Shown one piece after another: positions 24,855 through 33,360 of a stretch of 64,000 bases of DNA (its first letter is position 1; the number at the start of each line of letters is the position of its first letter). A model generated the notes under the pieces. That model was not told where the DNA came from, ran no database searches, and saw nothing but the letters and a program-made list of their open reading frames with translations. This stretch comes from Mesorhizobium sp. M4B.F.Ca.ET.058.02.1.1 (lineage in GTDB: Bacteria; Pseudomonadota; Alphaproteobacteria; Rhizobiales; Rhizobiaceae), in contig NZ_CP034450.1 of NCBI RefSeq assembly GCF_003952505.1, positions 5,477,001-5,541,000 of the forward strand. The letters run 5' to 3'. Position numbers and translations under genes: made by a program.

Positions 24855-25850
24855 TTAGTCGAGCTTCGGATTGAGCAGCGCGTCGATCTTCGGCTCTTTC
24901 ATGTTGGCCTTGGTGACGAGATTGGCACCGGTGTCGACATTGGCCTCGACTTTCTCGCCCTTCGAGGCGGCAAGCGCGGTCTTGATGCCGTCATAACCCA
25001 TCCGGTACGGATCCTGCACGACGAGGCCGGAAATGACGCCGTCATTGAGGAACTTGATCAGCTTCTCATCGCTGTCGAAACCGATCAGCCCGACCTTGCC
25101 GGCCAGGTTGTTCTCGGCAATCGCCTGGCCGACGCCCTGCGCCATGATCAGGTTGGAGGCGAAGATGCCTTTCAGGTCCGGATTGGCGGTGATCAGGTCG
25201 GTGGCGATGTTGAGGCCGGTCGTGGCCTGGCCGTCGGCATATTTGTCGGCGATCAGTTCGAGGCCGGGATATTTGGCCTTGAGCTGTTCCTTGAAGCCCT
25301 GGGCGCGCTGCTCGAGCGAGCCGGCGCCCGGCAGCGCGGTGATCAGCGCAACCTTGCCTTCAACCTTGCCGCCATTGGCAGCGCCGATGGCCGCGGCAAG
25401 TCCGTCAGCGGCGACGCGGCCGCCCTGGACATTGTCGGTGGTCAGGAACGAAGTGAAGGCCTTGGAGTCGGCTCCGGAGTCGATGCCGATGACCTTGACC
25501 TTGGTGGCGGCCTCGTCGATCGGCTTGCCGAGCGCCTTGGCTTCGGTCGGCGCGATGACGACAGCAGCCGGATTGCCGGCGACGGCATTCTCGAGGATCG
25601 AGATCTGGCCGTTGACGTCGGTTTCGGCCTGGGCGCCGAGCTCCGGCACATTGATGCCGAGATCCTTGCCGGCCTTGCGGGCGCCGGCCAGCACGATCTG
25701 CCAGTAGAACGAGGTGGTGTCCTTGACGATGATCGGGATGGTCACGTCAGCCGCCGAGGCCGGCGCCGAATGCATGGCGCCTGCGAGCATCGAGGCGGCG
25801 GCGAGCGCGACGAAGGCGCGGCGGTTGAGAATGCTGGTCACGAATTTCAT
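24855..25850 (-). CDS. Sugar ABC transporter substrate-binding protein (RbsB-like)
   Basis: 331-residue periplasmic binding protein of the ribose/galactose family. The signal peptide runs to about residue 33 (NRRAFVALAAA near the start, cleavage near ASA-AD) and is Tat-like with a paired arginine. The mature part has the typical KDTTSFYWQIVLAGARKAG start and DSGADSKAF loop. GGGAGG precedes the ATG. It is the first gene of the transporter unit; its promoter region carries repeats listed separately. The neighbouring aldose dehydrogenase and lactonase suggest L-fucose or a similar aldose. Confidence 0.92.
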   Translation of the reverse strand: MKFVTSILNRRAFVALAAASMLAGAMHSAPASAADVTIPIIVKDTTSFYWQIVLAGARKAGKDLGINVPELGAQAETDVNGQISILENAVAGNPAAVVIAPTEAKALGKPIDEAATKVKVIGIDSGADSKAFTSFLTTDNVQGGRVAADGLAAAIGAANGGKVEGKVALITALPGAGSLEQRAQGFKEQLKAKYPGLELIADKYADGQATTGLNIATDLITANPDLKGIFASNLIMAQGVGQAIAENNLAGKVGLIGFDSDEKLIKFLNDGVISGLVVQDPYRMGYDGIKTALAASKGEKVEANVDTGANLVTKANMKEPKIDALLNPKLD

Positions 25851-25931
25851 GAGGGTTCCTCCCTAGATCGCCTGGTGAAGGTTACGGAAGCTCCGTTCGG
25901 ATAGGCGCTGCCCCAACAGAACTTTATCAAT

Positions 25932-25942
25932 AAAAAACATTT
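25932..25942. promoter_or_regulatory. AAAAAACATTT element before the sugar transporter
   Basis: AAAAAACATTT here is identical to the inner 11 bp of one arm of the long palindrome at 28796-28826 in front of the UxaA/GntR genes. Around it, TATCAA...TTGATA forms an imperfect inverted repeat. It is a candidate shared operator for the GntR regulator at 28966-29868. Confidence 0.5.
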
Positions 25943-26057
25943 GCCGTTTTTTGATAGTGCATCGATCCGGTCGATGCAAGTGCTGTTTCGTCGCTGCGCA
26001 AAGGCCTTTGAGTTTGCCGTCGCTACGTTCGAACGCTTCCGATCCTCTCGAATTGAG

Positions 26058-26100
26058 ATGGAATATTAGTTCCATGCAAGTGTCAATATGGAATATTCAT
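26058..26100. promoter_or_regulatory. Two ATGGAATATT repeats at 30-bp spacing
   Basis: ATGGAATATT occurs at 26058-26067 and 26088-26097, start-to-start 30 bp (about three helical turns). The first is within the palindrome ATGGAA-TATTAG-TTCCAT. They lie in the AT-rich gap upstream of the sugar binding-protein gene and just past the stop of the aldo/keto reductase. They look like a pair of binding sites for an activator or repressor. Confidence 0.5.
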
Positions 26101-26164
26101 TCTCTCGTGATCGTGAGGCATGCTCGCCCATGCGACGCACCGAGCCGGGCAGGAGCTCCGCCTT

Positions 26165-27163
26165 TCAGCCGAGTTCCTGAACCACCGTATAAGGATCGTA
26201 TTTCGCGTATTCCGCCGGCGGCACCTCGATGTCGAGCAGCTCCAGATTGCGCGTCAGGTTGGCCGGCTTGGCCGTGCCGGTCAGCACAGAAGCGACGACC
26301 GGCTCATGCAATGGAAACTGGAAGGCAGCGGCCGCGAGCGGATAGCCGCCGTCAGCCGCGATCCGCTCCATCGCGCCGACGCGGTCGAGGATATCCTTGC
26401 TCGCCGGCTGGTAGTCGAAATGCGCGCCATGCACCGGACCGGTCGCCAATATGCCCGAGTTGAAGACGCCGCCGATGATCAGGGACGTCCGGCGCTGCCG
26501 GCAGAGCGGCAGCAACTCGGCCTCGGCGCTGCGGTCGAGGAGCGAATAGCGGCTGGCGAGCAGGATGCAGTCGAGCGGCGCCCGGCTGAGCACATCGAGA
26601 CAGATCCGCACCTCGTTGACGCCGAGGCCGTAGGCGGAAATCGTGCCGGACGATTTCAGCTCCTCCAGCGCCTTCAACCCGCCATCCATGAACTGGCGGA
26701 AATGCAGCTTCGTCTTCTCGACGCCATGCGTGTAGGTGCCGATGTCGTGGACGAACAGGATGTCGATCTTGTTGAGGCCAAGACGCGCGTAGCTGAACTC
26801 GACAGAGCGCATGATGCCATCATAGGAATAGTCGTAGTCGAGCGCGAAGGGCAGCGGATCGACATAGGAATGATCCGGCACCTGGTCTTCCGGCACGGGG
26901 CGGAACAGGCGCCCGACCTTGGTCGACAACACATAGGACGAGCGCGGCTTCTCGCGCAGGAAATCGCCTGTTCGCCGCTCCGACAGGCCAAAGCCATAGA
27001 AGGGCGCGGTGTCGAAATAGCGCAGGCCGCCATCCCAGGCCGTCTGCAGCGTTTCCATCGCCGGCTCACGTGGGCAGGCGCGGTAGAGCCCGCCGATCGC
27101 GGCGCCACCGAAGCTGATTTCGGTGACCTCGAGCGCAGTGGTGCCGATCCGGCGTTTGTTCAT
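26165..27163 (-). CDS. Aldo/keto reductase, probable aldose 1-dehydrogenase (L-fucose dehydrogenase type)
   Basis: 332-residue (beta/alpha)8 oxidoreductase. The catalytic tetrad can be placed in YFDTAPFYGFGLSE (Asp and Tyr), STKVGR (Lys) and LFVHDIG (His). The FDTAPFYG and DPLPFALDYDYSYDGIMRS segments are typical of D-threo-aldose 1-dehydrogenases, which oxidise L-fucose or D-arabinose to the lactone. GGGGAGG precedes the ATG. It follows the UxaA-type gene in the same direction and matches the lactonase at 20272-21102. Confidence 0.88.
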   Translation of the reverse strand: MNKRRIGTTALEVTEISFGGAAIGGLYRACPREPAMETLQTAWDGGLRYFDTAPFYGFGLSERRTGDFLREKPRSSYVLSTKVGRLFRPVPEDQVPDHSYVDPLPFALDYDYSYDGIMRSVEFSYARLGLNKIDILFVHDIGTYTHGVEKTKLHFRQFMDGGLKALEELKSSGTISAYGLGVNEVRICLDVLSRAPLDCILLASRYSLLDRSAEAELLPLCRQRRTSLIIGGVFNSGILATGPVHGAHFDYQPASKDILDRVGAMERIAADGGYPLAAAAFQFPLHEPVVASVLTGTAKPANLTRNLELLDIEVPPAEYAKYDPYTVVQELG

Positions 27164-27213
27164 AAGGCCTCCCCTTGCGGGCCGTCTGGTCGCCCGCGAT
27201 CATTTGTCGGTGG

Positions 27214-28719
27214 TTAGAGCGTCGCGCCGAGGTGCCAGGGCACGAACTCGTTGTCGCCGTAGCCGAACGCCTCGCTCTTGGTCTTACGACCGGACGCCGT
27301 CTCAACGATGAGCTCGAAGATCTCGCGGCCCATGCCAGCGATGGTCTTCTCGCCGGAAGCGATGACGCCGCAATTGACGTCCATGTCCTCTTCCATCTGG
27401 TGGTACATGGTCGAGTTGGTGGCGACCTTGATCGAGGGCGTCGGACGGCAGCCGAAGCAGGAGCCGCGGCCGGTGGTGAAGACAATGACATTGGCGCCGC
27501 CCGCCACCTGGCCGGTGGCGGAGACCGGATCGTAGCCGGGCGTGTCCATGAACACCAGGCCGTGGCCGGTGACCTTCTCGGCATAGCCGAAAACGCCATT
27601 GAGCGGCGTCTGGCCACCCTTGGCGACCGCGCCCAGCGACTTCTCCAGGATGGTGGTCAGGCCGCCGCGCTTGTTGCCGGGCGAGGGGTTGTTGTCGATC
27701 GAGGCGCCGTGCTTGGCGACATGGTCCTCCCACCACTTCACATAGCCGTCGAGCTTGGCCGCGATATCGGGGCTTGCCGCGCGATAGGCCAACAGATGCT
27801 CGGCGCCGTAAATCTCCGTCGTCTCGGACAGGATGCCGATGCCGCCGACGCCGGCGAGGATATCGACGGCCGCGCCCAGCGCCGGATTGGCGGTGATGCC
27901 CGACATGCCATCGGAGCCGCCGCATTGCAGGCCAACGACGATCTCGCTGACCGGAATCGGTTCACGCTTGAGGTGACCGACTTCCTCGGCGATCTCGGCG
28001 AGCACGCCCATCGCCTTCTCGACCGATTTGCGCGAGCCGCCGGCTTCCTGGATGTTGAAATGGCGCTTGCCCGCGGCGACACCCTTCTGGCCGTAAAGGG
28101 TCAACTGATTGACCTCGCAACCCAGCCCGACCATCATCACGCCGCCGAAATTCGGATGACGGGCATAGCCGGCGAGCGTCCGGTGCAGGACCATCATGCC
28201 GTCGCCGGTGCCGCTCATGCCGCAGCCCTGGCCATGCACGATCGGCACGAAGCCGTCGATTCCCGGATATTTCGGCAAGAGCGTTCTGTTGGCCTCGTCG
28301 GCGATGGCGTGGCAGACGGTGGCCGAGCAGTTGACGCTGGCGATGATGCCGATGAAGTTGCGGGTGCCAGCGCGGCCATCGGCGCGGCGGTAGCCCATGA
28401 AGGTGCGGGCACGGTCGGCCTCGGTCGCGTGCTCGGCCTCGCTCGGCGGCACCACCGGCAGGCGGCCGCTCTCGAAAACCAAATTGTGCGAATGGACATG
28501 CTCGCCAGGCGCAATGTCCAGCGTGGCACGGCCGATCGCCTGAGCATATTTCACTACCGCCTCGCCGGCCGCGATCGGCTTGACCGCCACCTTGTGGCCA
28601 GGGTCGATCACCGCGACGGCGACAGCACCACCCGGCAACGCCGTGCCGATCTCGATGCGGCCATTGGCGACCGCGACATTGTCGGCGGGAGACAGGAGGA
28701 TGCTGTTTGCGGCGTTCAC
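27214..28719 (-). CDS. UxaA/GarD family sugar-acid dehydratase
   Basis: 501-residue altronate/galactarate dehydratase family protein with both parts: an N-terminal SAF domain (DPGHKVAVKPIAAGEAVV) and the C-terminal catalytic domain, with the conserved SVNCSATVC, CGGSDGMSGITANPALG and RGSCFGCRPTPSIK cysteine motifs that bind iron. An ATG 45 bases upstream is in frame, but GTG 28719 follows AGGAAACCGCCC and starts closer to the domain. It should dehydrate the sugar acid released by the lactonase. First gene of its unit, divergent from the GntR regulator. Confidence 0.88.
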   Translation of the reverse strand: MNAANSILLSPADNVAVANGRIEIGTALPGGAVAVAVIDPGHKVAVKPIAAGEAVVKYAQAIGRATLDIAPGEHVHSHNLVFESGRLPVVPPSEAEHATEADRARTFMGYRRADGRAGTRNFIGIIASVNCSATVCHAIADEANRTLLPKYPGIDGFVPIVHGQGCGMSGTGDGMMVLHRTLAGYARHPNFGGVMMVGLGCEVNQLTLYGQKGVAAGKRHFNIQEAGGSRKSVEKAMGVLAEIAEEVGHLKREPIPVSEIVVGLQCGGSDGMSGITANPALGAAVDILAGVGGIGILSETTEIYGAEHLLAYRAASPDIAAKLDGYVKWWEDHVAKHGASIDNNPSPGNKRGGLTTILEKSLGAVAKGGQTPLNGVFGYAEKVTGHGLVFMDTPGYDPVSATGQVAGGANVIVFTTGRGSCFGCRPTPSIKVATNSTMYHQMEEDMDVNCGVIASGEKTIAGMGREIFELIVETASGRKTKSEAFGYGDNEFVPWHLGATL

Positions 28720-28795
28720 GGGCGGTTTCCTGGGATGTTCCTGGGTGCGTGGGCGGATTGACACGCGTCAGTTAATGGATAATGTCTTTTATCGT

Positions 28796-28826
28796 GAAAA
28801 AACATTTTTGCGTCAAATGTTTTTTC
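28796..28826. promoter_or_regulatory. Long perfect palindrome, probable GntR operator
   Basis: GAAAAAACATTT (28796-28807) and AAATGTTTTTTC (28815-28826) are perfect 12-bp arms around a 7-bp centre. The palindrome lies in the gap between the divergent UxaA-type and GntR genes. Part of the arm recurs at 25932-25942 before the transporter operon, so the site most likely binds the regulator encoded at 28966. Confidence 0.65.
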
Positions 28827-28965
28827 GCGAGGGCGCCGTCTGTGAGGGCGCAAGGGCCAGTCCGCCGGCGTCCGAAAAGCGATTCAGCTTTCCGGAAGCA
28901 TGCGTTAGGAACGTATCGCGCTTCAGGCCGGCCACTGCAAGCGCCGGCGCGCAACGGGGCGGGGA

Positions 28966-29868
28966 ATGTCGAAAAGCAACAACGTCTACAAGGATGCCTA
29001 TAATCGCTGCCTCAGGCTGCTCGACGAGACACAAAGCCTGCCGTCGGAGCCGGAATTGGGCACCCTGCTCGGTGTCAGCCGCACCACAGTGCGCAGCATC
29101 CTTGCACGCATGGCGGAAATCGGGCTGATCGCCTGGAACAAGCGCAGCAAGACGGTGCTGCGCGCGCCGCGGCCGGACGACTTCTTCCCCGAGGAGGAGA
29201 CCGACACGCTGGCCGAGATCATCGAGCGCTCGTTCATGCGCAGGCTACTTGCCGGTGGCGCCGAGGCAGGCATGCAGATCAACGAGCTGGAGCTGGCGCG
29301 CGAGATCGGCGTCGGCACCACCAGCGTGCGCGAATTCCTCATCCGCTTTTCCCGCTTCGGCCTGATCGAGAAGCGGCGCAACAGCCACTGGGTGCTGAAG
29401 GGCTTTACCCGTGCTTTCGCGCTGGAGCTGACCGAAATCCGCGAAATGTTCGAGCTACGCTCGGCCGCCGCTTTCGCCGCCTTGCCCGAGGAAAGCCCGG
29501 TCTGGTCCGATCTCGACCGACTGGAGGATGAGCATCGCCAGTTGGCGCGCGAAATCGCCACGCGCTTCACGGCGTTTTCCGAGTTGGATGAGCGCTTCCA
29601 CCGGCTGATCCACCGCGCCTCGCACAACCGCTTCATCGTCGACTTCTACGACGTCATCGCCATGATCTTCCACTACCACTACCAGTGGAACAAGGCTCAG
29701 GAGCGCGAGCGCAACGAGGTCGCCGTCCAGGAGCATCTGGCCTATATCGCGGCGCTGAAGTCGCGCGATCTCGGCAAAGTCGACGCCGCCTGCCGCAAGC
29801 ACCTGAAGTCGGCGCGCCAGACGCTGTTGACCTCGATTCCCGAGGGGCGGCAGCCGCAACACGCCTGA
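28966..29868 (+). CDS. GntR/FCD family regulator with two winged-helix domains
   Basis: 300-residue regulator. The N-terminal winged helix (about residues 5-65, LPSEPELGTLLGVSRTTVRS) is followed by a second, more divergent one (about 80-145, ELELAREIGVGTTSVREFLI), and then an FCD ligand domain (about 150-285) with metal-binding type residues in ELDERFHRLIH. Two tandem helix-turn-helix domains are unusual, as most FCD regulators have one. It is divergent from the sugar-acid dehydratase gene and probably represses the whole 20272-28719 region through the palindromes. Confidence 0.9.
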   Translation: MSKSNNVYKDAYNRCLRLLDETQSLPSEPELGTLLGVSRTTVRSILARMAEIGLIAWNKRSKTVLRAPRPDDFFPEEETDTLAEIIERSFMRRLLAGGAEAGMQINELELAREIGVGTTSVREFLIRFSRFGLIEKRRNSHWVLKGFTRAFALELTEIREMFELRSAAAFAALPEESPVWSDLDRLEDEHRQLAREIATRFTAFSELDERFHRLIHRASHNRFIVDFYDVIAMIFHYHYQWNKAQERERNEVAVQEHLAYIAALKSRDLGKVDAACRKHLKSARQTLLTSIPEGRQPQHA

Positions 29869-29951
29869 GCCGCGCCCGGGTCCCGGCGATACGCACTGGT
29901 CGCGCCGCGTTGCCGCAGCCGCGATTTGGCGATTTTCGCTCCGTTGGCCGC

Positions 29952-30368
29952 ATGCTACGTATCTGCCATTGCTGCGTGGAGAGGCAGAGCTTGGACATCC
30001 GGCGGAGACAATGGAGCATAAGGGTCGCGTTCGTCGCGATCTTGGTGCTTGTGCTCCAGTCGGCGCTTGGCGCCTTCGCGGCCGGGCCGGCCGCCGCGCA
30101 GCTCGACGCCTTCGGCAATGTCATCTGCACGCATGAGGGCGCTACCCAGCTTCCCAGCAGCGATCCGCACCAGCAGCACATGCCGGCCTGCTGCGTGCTT
30201 GGTTGCAGCATGGTTTCCGCTACCCACGCGCCGCCGCCCGATGCCAGCGTTCTCGTCCGCAGCCTCGTCCTTGAGGCCGTGGTGTTCGCGCCGCCGGCCT
30301 TCACACATGTCGATTTCGCCCGCGATCGCTCTCCATCGAACCCGCGCGCGCCGCCAGCGACGGCCTGA
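29952..30368 (+). CDS. DUF2946-like protein of a copper operon
   Basis: 138-residue exported protein: a hydrophobic segment (VAFVAILVLVLQSALGAFAA) serves as signal or anchor, followed by CTHEG, HQQHMPACC and GCSM, a His/Cys pattern of the DUF2946 family, found in copper-uptake loci. ATG 29952 has a poor ribosome-binding site; a TTG at 29991 after AGAGGCAGAGC is an alternative start. It leads a plus-strand cluster with a PCuAC chaperone, YcnI and CopCD, suggesting a role in periplasmic copper supply. Confidence 0.7.
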   Translation: MLRICHCCVERQSLDIRRRQWSIRVAFVAILVLVLQSALGAFAAGPAAAQLDAFGNVICTHEGATQLPSSDPHQQHMPACCVLGCSMVSATHAPPPDASVLVRSLVLEAVVFAPPAFTHVDFARDRSPSNPRAPPATA

Positions 30369-30471
30369 TCCGTCTCGGCTCGCCTCGCAGAACCTTTCGC
30401 GGGCGCATTCATCCAACATCCGGACCGTCCGCGGCGTCGCGGCGGTGCGATTACCGCATCATGGAGCAACC

Positions 30472-31011
30472 ATGTCTTCTTTTACCGCAACGCAGGCCAG
30501 CGCCTCTTGCCGCAGCAACCGATCCCGGCGCTGGCAGCGCCTCGGCATCGTCCTTTCCACCCTCGCCATGCTGTTCGTCGGCGCTCCCGCCGCCTTCGCG
30601 CATGAATTCAAGGCCGGCGATCTCGAAATCGAGCATCCCTGGTCGCGGGCCACGCCTGCCGGCGCCAAGGTGGCTGGCGGCTATTTCACCATCGTCAACA
30701 AAGGCAGCGCGCCGGACAGGCTGCTGTCGATCGCCTCCGACATTTCGGAGAAGGCGGAACTGCATGAGATGGGCGTCAAGGACGGCGTCATGACCATGCG
30801 GCCGGTCGGCGGCGGCCTCGAGATTTCTGCCGGCGGCAAGGTCGAGCTCAAGCCCGGCACCTATCATGTGATGTTCCTCGGGCTGAAGCGGCAGCCCAAA
30901 CAGGGCGAAAAATTCCCGGCGACGCTCACCTTCGAGAAGGCCGGCAGCGTCACTGTCGAGTTCGAAGTCGAAGGCATGGGGGAAACCGGCGAAATGGACC
31001 AGGCCGAGTGA
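30472..31011 (+). CDS. PCuAC family periplasmic copper chaperone
   Basis: 179-residue protein. The signal peptide ends near AFA-HEF (about residue 43). The Cu(I)-binding His/Met pattern is visible as H98, M109, H132 and M134 (H-x10-M-x22-H-x-M), close to the PCuAC consensus. Such chaperones pass copper to the Cu-A or Cu-B site of cytochrome oxidase. The open frame runs far upstream, but ATG 30472 begins the recognisable protein. It is followed within 35 bp by the ycnI-like gene. Confidence 0.9.
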   Translation: MSSFTATQASASCRSNRSRRWQRLGIVLSTLAMLFVGAPAAFAHEFKAGDLEIEHPWSRATPAGAKVAGGYFTIVNKGSAPDRLLSIASDISEKAELHEMGVKDGVMTMRPVGGGLEISAGGKVELKPGTYHVMFLGLKRQPKQGEKFPATLTFEKAGSVTVEFEVEGMGETGEMDQAE

Positions 31012-31043
31012 CCCGGCAACCACACAAACTCCGAGGGACAATC

Positions 31044-31565
31044 ATGAACAAGTATCTTTTGACGGCCGGGGTGCTTTTCGCGCTCGGGACAAATGCGGCG
31101 CTGGCCCATGTTACGCTCGAAACCCAGGAAGCGCCTGTCGGTTCGACCTACAAGGCGGTGCTTCGCGTGCCGCATGGCTGTGAGGGCAAGGCGACGACCG
31201 CCGTGCGCGTGCAGATTCCGGAAGGGGTGATCTCGGTGAAGCCGATGCCGAAACCCGGCTGGACGCTGCAGACCAAGAAAGGCAAGTACGAGAAGTCCTA
31301 CCAGCTCTATGGCGAGACGCTGACCACCGGCGTCAAGGAGGTCGACTGGAGCGGCGGCAATCTGCCGGACGAATTCTATGACGAGTTCGTCTTCAGAGCC
31401 AATCTGACGGTGGATCTGCCTGTCGGCCAGATGCTCTACTTCCCCGTCGTGCAGGAATGCGACGGCGGCGCCGCGGCGCGCTGGATCGAGATACCGGCCG
31501 CCGGGCAGGAGGAGGACGAACTGGAAAATCCGGCGCCCGGCGTCAAGCTCCTGCCGAAGAAATGA
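31044..31565 (+). CDS. YcnI family (DUF1775) copper-associated protein
   Basis: 173-residue periplasmic protein. A signal peptide (MNKYLLTAGVLFALGTNAAL) is cut so that the mature protein begins HVTLE, the N-terminal His being a copper ligand in this family. The conserved VPHGC and PGWTL segments follow. CCGAGGGACA precedes ATG 31044. Located between the PCuAC chaperone and CopCD genes, it is expected to bind or deliver copper. Confidence 0.9.
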   Translation: MNKYLLTAGVLFALGTNAALAHVTLETQEAPVGSTYKAVLRVPHGCEGKATTAVRVQIPEGVISVKPMPKPGWTLQTKKGKYEKSYQLYGETLTTGVKEVDWSGGNLPDEFYDEFVFRANLTVDLPVGQMLYFPVVQECDGGAAARWIEIPAAGQEEDELENPAPGVKLLPKK

Positions 31566-31621
31566 TCTGCCGGCGGCGCGCTCCGTTCCAGGGCGCGTGC
31601 CGTCTGCCTCGCGATGGTGGC

Positions 31622-33253
31622 ATGAGCGCTTCCCCAAGGACCTGCATCGACGACTGGCGAGCCGTCCGGCTTTTTGCCCGGCTTATGGCTGTCCTGTTGC
31701 TGTTTGCGGCTCTGGCGCTGCCGGACCGCGCCTTCGCGCACGCGGCGCTGATCAACGCCGATCCCGTCGACGGCGCGGTGCTGGCGCAAAGCCCGGCAAA
31801 ATTCTCACTGAGCTTCAGCGAGCCGGTGTCGCCGCTGGTGCTCAACCTGGTGCGGCCGGACGGCACGTCGGTTGCACTGACCGCCTTCCGCCACGACGGC
31901 CAGACGATCGACATCGACAATCCCGGGATGCTGAAATCCGGCACGCACGTGCTGAGCTGGCGGGTGATTTCGGAGGACGGCCATCCGGTCGGCGGTTCGG
32001 TGCTGTTTTCCATCGGCGCGCCGAGCACGCCGCCGGCGGTCGCCGAGGCGGTGGACGGGAGCCTACGCGCTGCCATGTGGATCGGCAAGATCCTGCTCTA
32101 TGTCGGGCTGTTTCTCGGCGTCGGCGGAGCCTTCGCGCTTGCCTGGCTGGCCAAGGGCGGGCGCTGCGGCCAGCGCTTCGTCACTGCCGCAATCCTGTGC
32201 GGCGTGGCGGTGGCGCCAATCTCGCTCGGGCTGCAAGGGCTGGATGCGCTCGGCGCACCGCTTGGCCGGCTGGTGCAGCCGGTGATCTGGCAGACCGCGT
32301 TCGGCACCAGCTTCGGCTGGACCGTCTTGATCGCGCTGATTGCGCTCGGCCTCGGCCTGCTGTCGCTGGCCGGGCCGCGCGGCGGCCGCAAGCCGCTTGC
32401 CCTTGCCGGGCTGGCCGGCGTCGGCGCGGCGCTCGCCGCCAGCGGACATGCCAGCGCCGCCGAGCCGCAATGGCTGACACGGCCGATGGTGTTCCTGCAC
32501 GGTGCGGGCGTCGCCTTCTGGGCCGGCGCCCTGGTGCCGCTCGGGCTTTCGGTGAGGCGGCAGTCAGAAGAGGCCAGGCTCTTCCTGCGCCGGTTTTCGC
32601 GCGCGATCCTGCCGGTCGTCGCCATGCTTGCCATGGCCGGCATCGTGCTTGCCGTCATCCAGGTGCAGACGCCGTCGGCGCTGGTTGGCACCGCCTATGG
32701 CAGGCTCCTGCTGGTCAAGCTGGTGCTGCTCCTGTTTCTGTTCACGCTCGCAACCGTCAACCGCTGGACGCTGACGGCTCCGGCCGAAGCCGGCGCCACC
32801 GAGGTGCAGCGGCGGCTGGCGCGCTCGATCGGCGCCGAGGTGCTGATCGTGGTCGCCATCTTCGCCGTCGCCGCCGGCTGGCGTTTTACTCCACCGCCGC
32901 GCGCGTTGGCGATCGCCGCCGCGCAGCCGGTGTCGATCCACATCCACACGCTCAAGGCCATGGCCGATCTCAGCATCACCCCGGGCCATGCCGGGCCGGT
33001 CGCCGCATCGATGGTGATCATGACCGGCGATTTCGGGCCGCTCGACGCCAAGGAGGTGACGCTGGTGCTGTCGAAGCCCGATTCCGGCATCGAACCGATC
33101 AAACGTCCGGCGACCAAACCCGGCGATGGCAGCTGGCGCGTCGATAATCTGGTCATCCCGGTTCCAGGCCGCTGGACGGCGCGGCTCGATATTCTTATCT
33201 CGGACTTCGAGGTGGTGAAGATCGAAGCGCCGATCGATATCCGCGCTGAATAA
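31622..33253 (+). CDS. CopC-CopD fusion copper transport protein (YcnJ-like)
   Basis: 543-residue membrane protein. After a signal peptide comes a CopC domain (about residues 40-140), whose mature N-terminal HAALINADP provides a copper-binding His and which contains SEDGHPVGGS. A CopD domain of about eight membrane helices spans about 150-425, and a C-terminal periplasmic domain of about 110 residues begins with VSIHIHTLK. It is thought to move copper across the inner membrane. An in-frame extension upstream overlaps ycnI and is rejected. Last gene of the copper cluster. Confidence 0.92.
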   Translation: MSASPRTCIDDWRAVRLFARLMAVLLLFAALALPDRAFAHAALINADPVDGAVLAQSPAKFSLSFSEPVSPLVLNLVRPDGTSVALTAFRHDGQTIDIDNPGMLKSGTHVLSWRVISEDGHPVGGSVLFSIGAPSTPPAVAEAVDGSLRAAMWIGKILLYVGLFLGVGGAFALAWLAKGGRCGQRFVTAAILCGVAVAPISLGLQGLDALGAPLGRLVQPVIWQTAFGTSFGWTVLIALIALGLGLLSLAGPRGGRKPLALAGLAGVGAALAASGHASAAEPQWLTRPMVFLHGAGVAFWAGALVPLGLSVRRQSEEARLFLRRFSRAILPVVAMLAMAGIVLAVIQVQTPSALVGTAYGRLLLVKLVLLLFLFTLATVNRWTLTAPAEAGATEVQRRLARSIGAEVLIVVAIFAVAAGWRFTPPPRALAIAAAQPVSIHIHTLKAMADLSITPGHAGPVAASMVIMTGDFGPLDAKEVTLVLSKPDSGIEPIKRPATKPGDGSWRVDNLVIPVPGRWTARLDILISDFEVVKIEAPIDIRAE

Positions 33254-33360
33254 TATACCAGATGGCTATGCTCTCGTTTTCCACTTAAGCTGGTGTTCCG
33301 GATCGGAGTGATGCTGTTGACGGAGCGCTTTTCTTGGCAAAAGCAATTGAATCAGTGGTC

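Noticed and set aside
23180..24874. 564-codon plus-strand frame opposite the sugar ABC ATPase
   Set aside because: Shadow of the RbsA-type gene; Walker and signature motifs are on the minus strand and the plus product has no recognisable domain.
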